NCBI RefSeq assembly: GCF_028293835.1
Contig: NZ_JAQGNX010000184.1
Location: 1 to 64,000 of the forward strand
DNA: 64,000 bases
Origin: Pseudomonas sp.
Lineage (GTDB): Bacteria > Pseudomonadota > Gammaproteobacteria > Pseudomonadales > Pseudomonadaceae
Reading direction: 5' to 3'
Of the stretch, positions 61,157-64,000 are shown piece by piece. Positions within the stretch are counted from its first letter, which is position 1; each line of letters opens with the position of its first letter. Both the position numbers and the translations under genes were made by a program. The notes beneath the pieces are model-generated. The model did no database searches. It was not told the origin of the DNA and saw only the letters and a program-made list of their open reading frames with translations.

Positions 61157-62968
61157 TCAGCGCTCATCCACGGCGATGATCAATGGCAGTTCAAGGGTGA
61201 ACGTTGCACCTTTGCCCAGTCCGTTGCTGTGGGCGCTGAGGGCCCCATTGATTTCGATAGCGGCGAGGGCACAGCTGTGTAAGCCGAAGCCGTGGCCTTC
61301 TTTGCGCGTGGTAAAGCCGTGGGTGAAAATTCGCGTAATGTTTTCAGCAAGGATGCCTTCGCCTTCGTCCCGGACGCTGATACGCAAAACAGCGTCGTCG
61401 ATGATGGTTACCCCGAGGGTCAAATGTCGCGCACGCTCGTCCATATCACTCATTGCGTCTTTGGCGTTACTGATCAGATTGATCAGGATCAGCAGCAAGC
61501 GGTTTTTATCAGCCATGATCAGCGGCAGGTAGCTGAATGCCTTGAACACTTTGACGTGATGCCGATTCAAGGCGCCGGCGTTCATGCGCAGGGCGTCTTC
61601 AAGCAAGTCATTGATGTTCACGCATTCAGCCAGGTTGTTAATGCCTGCGTAGGATTGCTGAGTTGAGACGATGTCCTTGATGTGGTCGATGCTGCGGGTC
61701 AAATGCGCCAGCTCCTCGACCATGCTTTGTTGCTCCGCTACCAGCGCTTTATCCAACTGGTTAAGGTAGTTCGGCAGCAATTTGCCCTTGGGGTCATCGC
61801 TGATGAAACGGCTGAGATCATGGGTGTGTTCATTGATCAGTTGCACCGCTTTGCCGAGGCCAATGGCTTTACTGCTGAGCAGGGTGCGAGTAATCAACTC
61901 GGCCGAGGTATTCACGCTGTTCAATACATTACCAACGTTGTGCAATACGTTAGTGGCGATTTCCGCCATACCGGCCTGGCGCGCGGTGTCGAACAATTCG
62001 CTTTGGGTATCCTTTAATTCACGGGTACGTTCTTCGACTCGCTGCTCAAGGTTTTCGTTGGCGGCATGCAAGGCTCTGTTGATTTGGTTATTGGTCTCGG
62101 CATAACTGCGCAGCAGGCGTATCACTAGAAACATCATCAGTACAAACATCAACCCCGACAAGACAAGCAGGTAATGGTGGTACTTGCGATCAACGCCCGC
62201 CGCTTGTTCCTGGTAGCTGTTGAGCAAGCCGTTGATTTCATCCAGCCTTGCGGCAACCGGCACTGCGCCGATGCGAGCGACGAGGTCATTGACCACTGGC
62301 TGCTGGTGCAAAATCACATTCACATGGCTTAGCAATGTCTCTAGCGCAACATGCATTTTGAGGGGCAGGCGTTCTTTGTCTATCTCCAGCCGGTTCAAAC
62401 CCACTTGAATATCGGCGGCCTTGTCTTCAGAAATAACCTGGGAGAACTCCAGGCAACTGAGCAGCAAGTCATAAATATCCATCGACGTTGTTTGCAGAAG
62501 TGGAGAGTTTCGGTCGAGCTTTTGTAGCTGAAGCTGGATATTGTCTTCGGCGATGGGCAGGAATGCCAACGAGTTGCGCAACAGGGCGTTGTGGGTTTTG
62601 AACTGTTCAACCAAACGGGCTTTTTCGGTAATGGCGTCCACGTAGGCATCATGGGTGTCGCGCCAACGGGGCGCGGTATGGCGCGGGTGGCCGTACTCCA
62701 ACGGATCGAACTGTTGCCAGAGACGGGTCATGGCGCTCAACGGCTCGACCAGGGTGTCGTAATTCAAGTTGGCGGTGATGCGTGCCTTGAGAATTTCAGA
62801 CTCCCATTGTGCATCCAGCTGTTTGATCTGACGAATCAAGTCCCGGGACTCAGTATAGTTAACGGTGTTGTCGGTGCTGGATTTGATATAAAGAAACAGC
62901 AAGGTCGAGGCGACAATCAGCGGCATGGCCCCCAACGTCAGCGCAATCATTCGGCGGGACATCTTCAT
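61157..62968 (-). CDS. Sensor histidine kinase with large extracytoplasmic domain (DAHL-like)
   Basis: TM at both ends of about 240 aa sensor region; H-box MAEIATNVLHNVGNVLNSVNTS; NLISNAKDAM; GHGFGLHSCALAA. Confidence 0.9.
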   Translation of the reverse strand: MKMSRRMIALTLGAMPLIVASTLLFLYIKSSTDNTVNYTESRDLIRQIKQLDAQWESEILKARITANLNYDTLVEPLSAMTRLWQQFDPLEYGHPRHTAPRWRDTHDAYVDAITEKARLVEQFKTHNALLRNSLAFLPIAEDNIQLQLQKLDRNSPLLQTTSMDIYDLLLSCLEFSQVISEDKAADIQVGLNRLEIDKERLPLKMHVALETLLSHVNVILHQQPVVNDLVARIGAVPVAARLDEINGLLNSYQEQAAGVDRKYHHYLLVLSGLMFVLMMFLVIRLLRSYAETNNQINRALHAANENLEQRVEERTRELKDTQSELFDTARQAGMAEIATNVLHNVGNVLNSVNTSAELITRTLLSSKAIGLGKAVQLINEHTHDLSRFISDDPKGKLLPNYLNQLDKALVAEQQSMVEELAHLTRSIDHIKDIVSTQQSYAGINNLAECVNINDLLEDALRMNAGALNRHHVKVFKAFSYLPLIMADKNRLLLILINLISNAKDAMSDMDERARHLTLGVTIIDDAVLRISVRDEGEGILAENITRIFTHGFTTRKEGHGFGLHSCALAAIEINGALSAHSNGLGKGATFTLELPLIIAVDER

Positions 62969-64000
62969 GAAGATGATACGGAGCCTTTCAACACCGCATC
63001 CAAAGTCCCGGCTCTGAGAATACTGGCAAACGCTTTGGGCTCAACGGCTCGGCTGAAGAAGTAGCCTTGTCCTTCTTCACAATGATGCGCCCGGAGAAAG
63101 TCCAGCTGCTCCTGGGTTTCAATCCCTTCAGCAATGATGTTGAGTTTGAGGCTTTTACCGAGGCTGATAATGGCGTCGACCAGCGCTTCGTCGTTGCTGT
63201 CGGTGCCCAACGCGCGAATAAACGATTGGTCGATTTTCAATACGTCGATGGGAAAGCGGCGCAAATAACTCAGGCTGGAATAGCCGGTACCGAAATCGTC
63301 GATGGCCAGGTGGATACCCATCGCTTTGATTGCCAGTAATACCTGAATCGTCGCATCGGCATTGTGCATGAGCACGCCTTCGGTAATCTCCAGCTCCAAC
63401 TGATCGGGATTCATTCCCGTTTCCTCCAGCACACAGCGAATACCATCAAGGAAGCCTTTTTGGCGGAACTCGGTGGCAGAAATATTCACTGAGATACGAA
63501 TGGCTGGCAGGCCGCTGGATTGCCAGGCACAGGACTGACGGCAGGCTTCGCGCAGTACCCATTTGCTCAACGGTATGATCAAGCCGCTGTCTTCAGCGAC
63601 CGGGATAAAGTCGGACGGATACACCCAGCCATGGTCGGGTTTGAACCAGCGAATCAGTGCTTCGGCACCGACTATCTTGCCGGTTTTCAAATTCAGCTTG
63701 GGCTGATAATGCAATCGGAATTCATCGCGCTCCAGGCCTAGCCGAATTCCCGACTCGATGGATTGATGTTCCCGAGCACCTTCATTCAGGTTGTCGGCAA
63801 AAAAACAGAAATCCCCCGGGCCGATGAGCTTGACGTTACGCATGGCGGTTTCAGCTTTCTTGATCAGCTCGACGGCGTCTTCACTGTCATCCGGAAAGAC
63901 ACTGATGCCAAGGCTCGCGGTGATCGTCAGGTCATGCCCGGCGATGTAATGCGGCTCTCGTAAAGCGGCCAGTAGCTTGTTGGCAATGGCGCTGGTTTGT
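62965..64000 (-). CDS. GGDEF-EAL protein (starts beyond window)
   Basis: EAL motifs EALIRW, DDFGTGYSSLSYLRRFPIDVLKIDQSFI; frame continues open into GGDEF-like sequence ITASLGISVFPDDSEDAVELIKKAETAM to the window edge. Confidence 0.94.
   Translation of the reverse strand, partial: QTSAIANKLLAALREPHYIAGHDLTITASLGISVFPDDSEDAVELIKKAETAMRNVKLIGPGDFCFFADNLNEGAREHQSIESGIRLGLERDEFRLHYQPKLNLKTGKIVGAEALIRWFKPDHGWVYPSDFIPVAEDSGLIIPLSKWVLREACRQSCAWQSSGLPAIRISVNISATEFRQKGFLDGIRCVLEETGMNPDQLELEITEGVLMHNADATIQVLLAIKAMGIHLAIDDFGTGYSSLSYLRRFPIDVLKIDQSFIRALGTDSNDEALVDAIISLGKSLKLNIIAEGIETQEQLDFLRAHHCEEGQGYFFSRAVEPKAFASILRAGTLDAVLKGSVSSS

Noticed and set aside
1-64000. CRISPR array, prophage, IS element or restriction/defence island
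   Set aside because: No regularly spaced direct repeats and no cas, integrase, transposase, phage structural or defence proteins recognised among the ORFs.

Overview
GC-rich bacterial chromosome window, most consistent with Pseudomonas (inferred from gene content, gene style and REP-like repeats; not verified). About 60 coding sequences are supported. From left to right: (i) HxlR/NmrA/DoxX genes; (ii) a GntR-regulated polar amino-acid ABC transporter with a leaderless gamma-glutamyltransferase-like enzyme; (iii) a QseBC/PmrAB-type two-component system; (iv) a stress island of about 8-9 kb (manganese catalase, CinA/PncC, M42 peptidase, SRPBCC/DUF2892, Zn-alcohol dehydrogenase, YciE/DUF892 and many small proteins); (v) a glyoxylate carboligase module (gcl-hyi-glxR) beside a GntR/aminotransferase/MFS/hydratase module; (vi) a reduced taurine locus with tauA and tauD but no tauB or tauC; (vii) catalase-like, alpha/beta-hydrolase, periplasmic GGT and GST genes; (viii) an envelope-modification region (metallophosphoesterase, two convergent GT39 transferases, histidine phosphatase, LTA-synthase-like protein) with a two-component system and an orphan response regulator; (ix) a GGDEF/EAL plus histidine kinase pair cut by the window edge. 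The strongest non-coding signal is at about 42278-42389: four consecutive hairpins, each with GGA in the apical loop, followed by a UUCG Rho-independent terminator, which is the architecture of an Rsm/Csr-type regulatory sRNA. Other non-coding signals are a nested structured RNA candidate at 16380-16570, a perfect 20-bp palindrome next to a GntR gene, and a pair of matching operator-like dyads flanking a GST promoter. No CRISPR array, tRNA, rRNA or intact transposon was seen.
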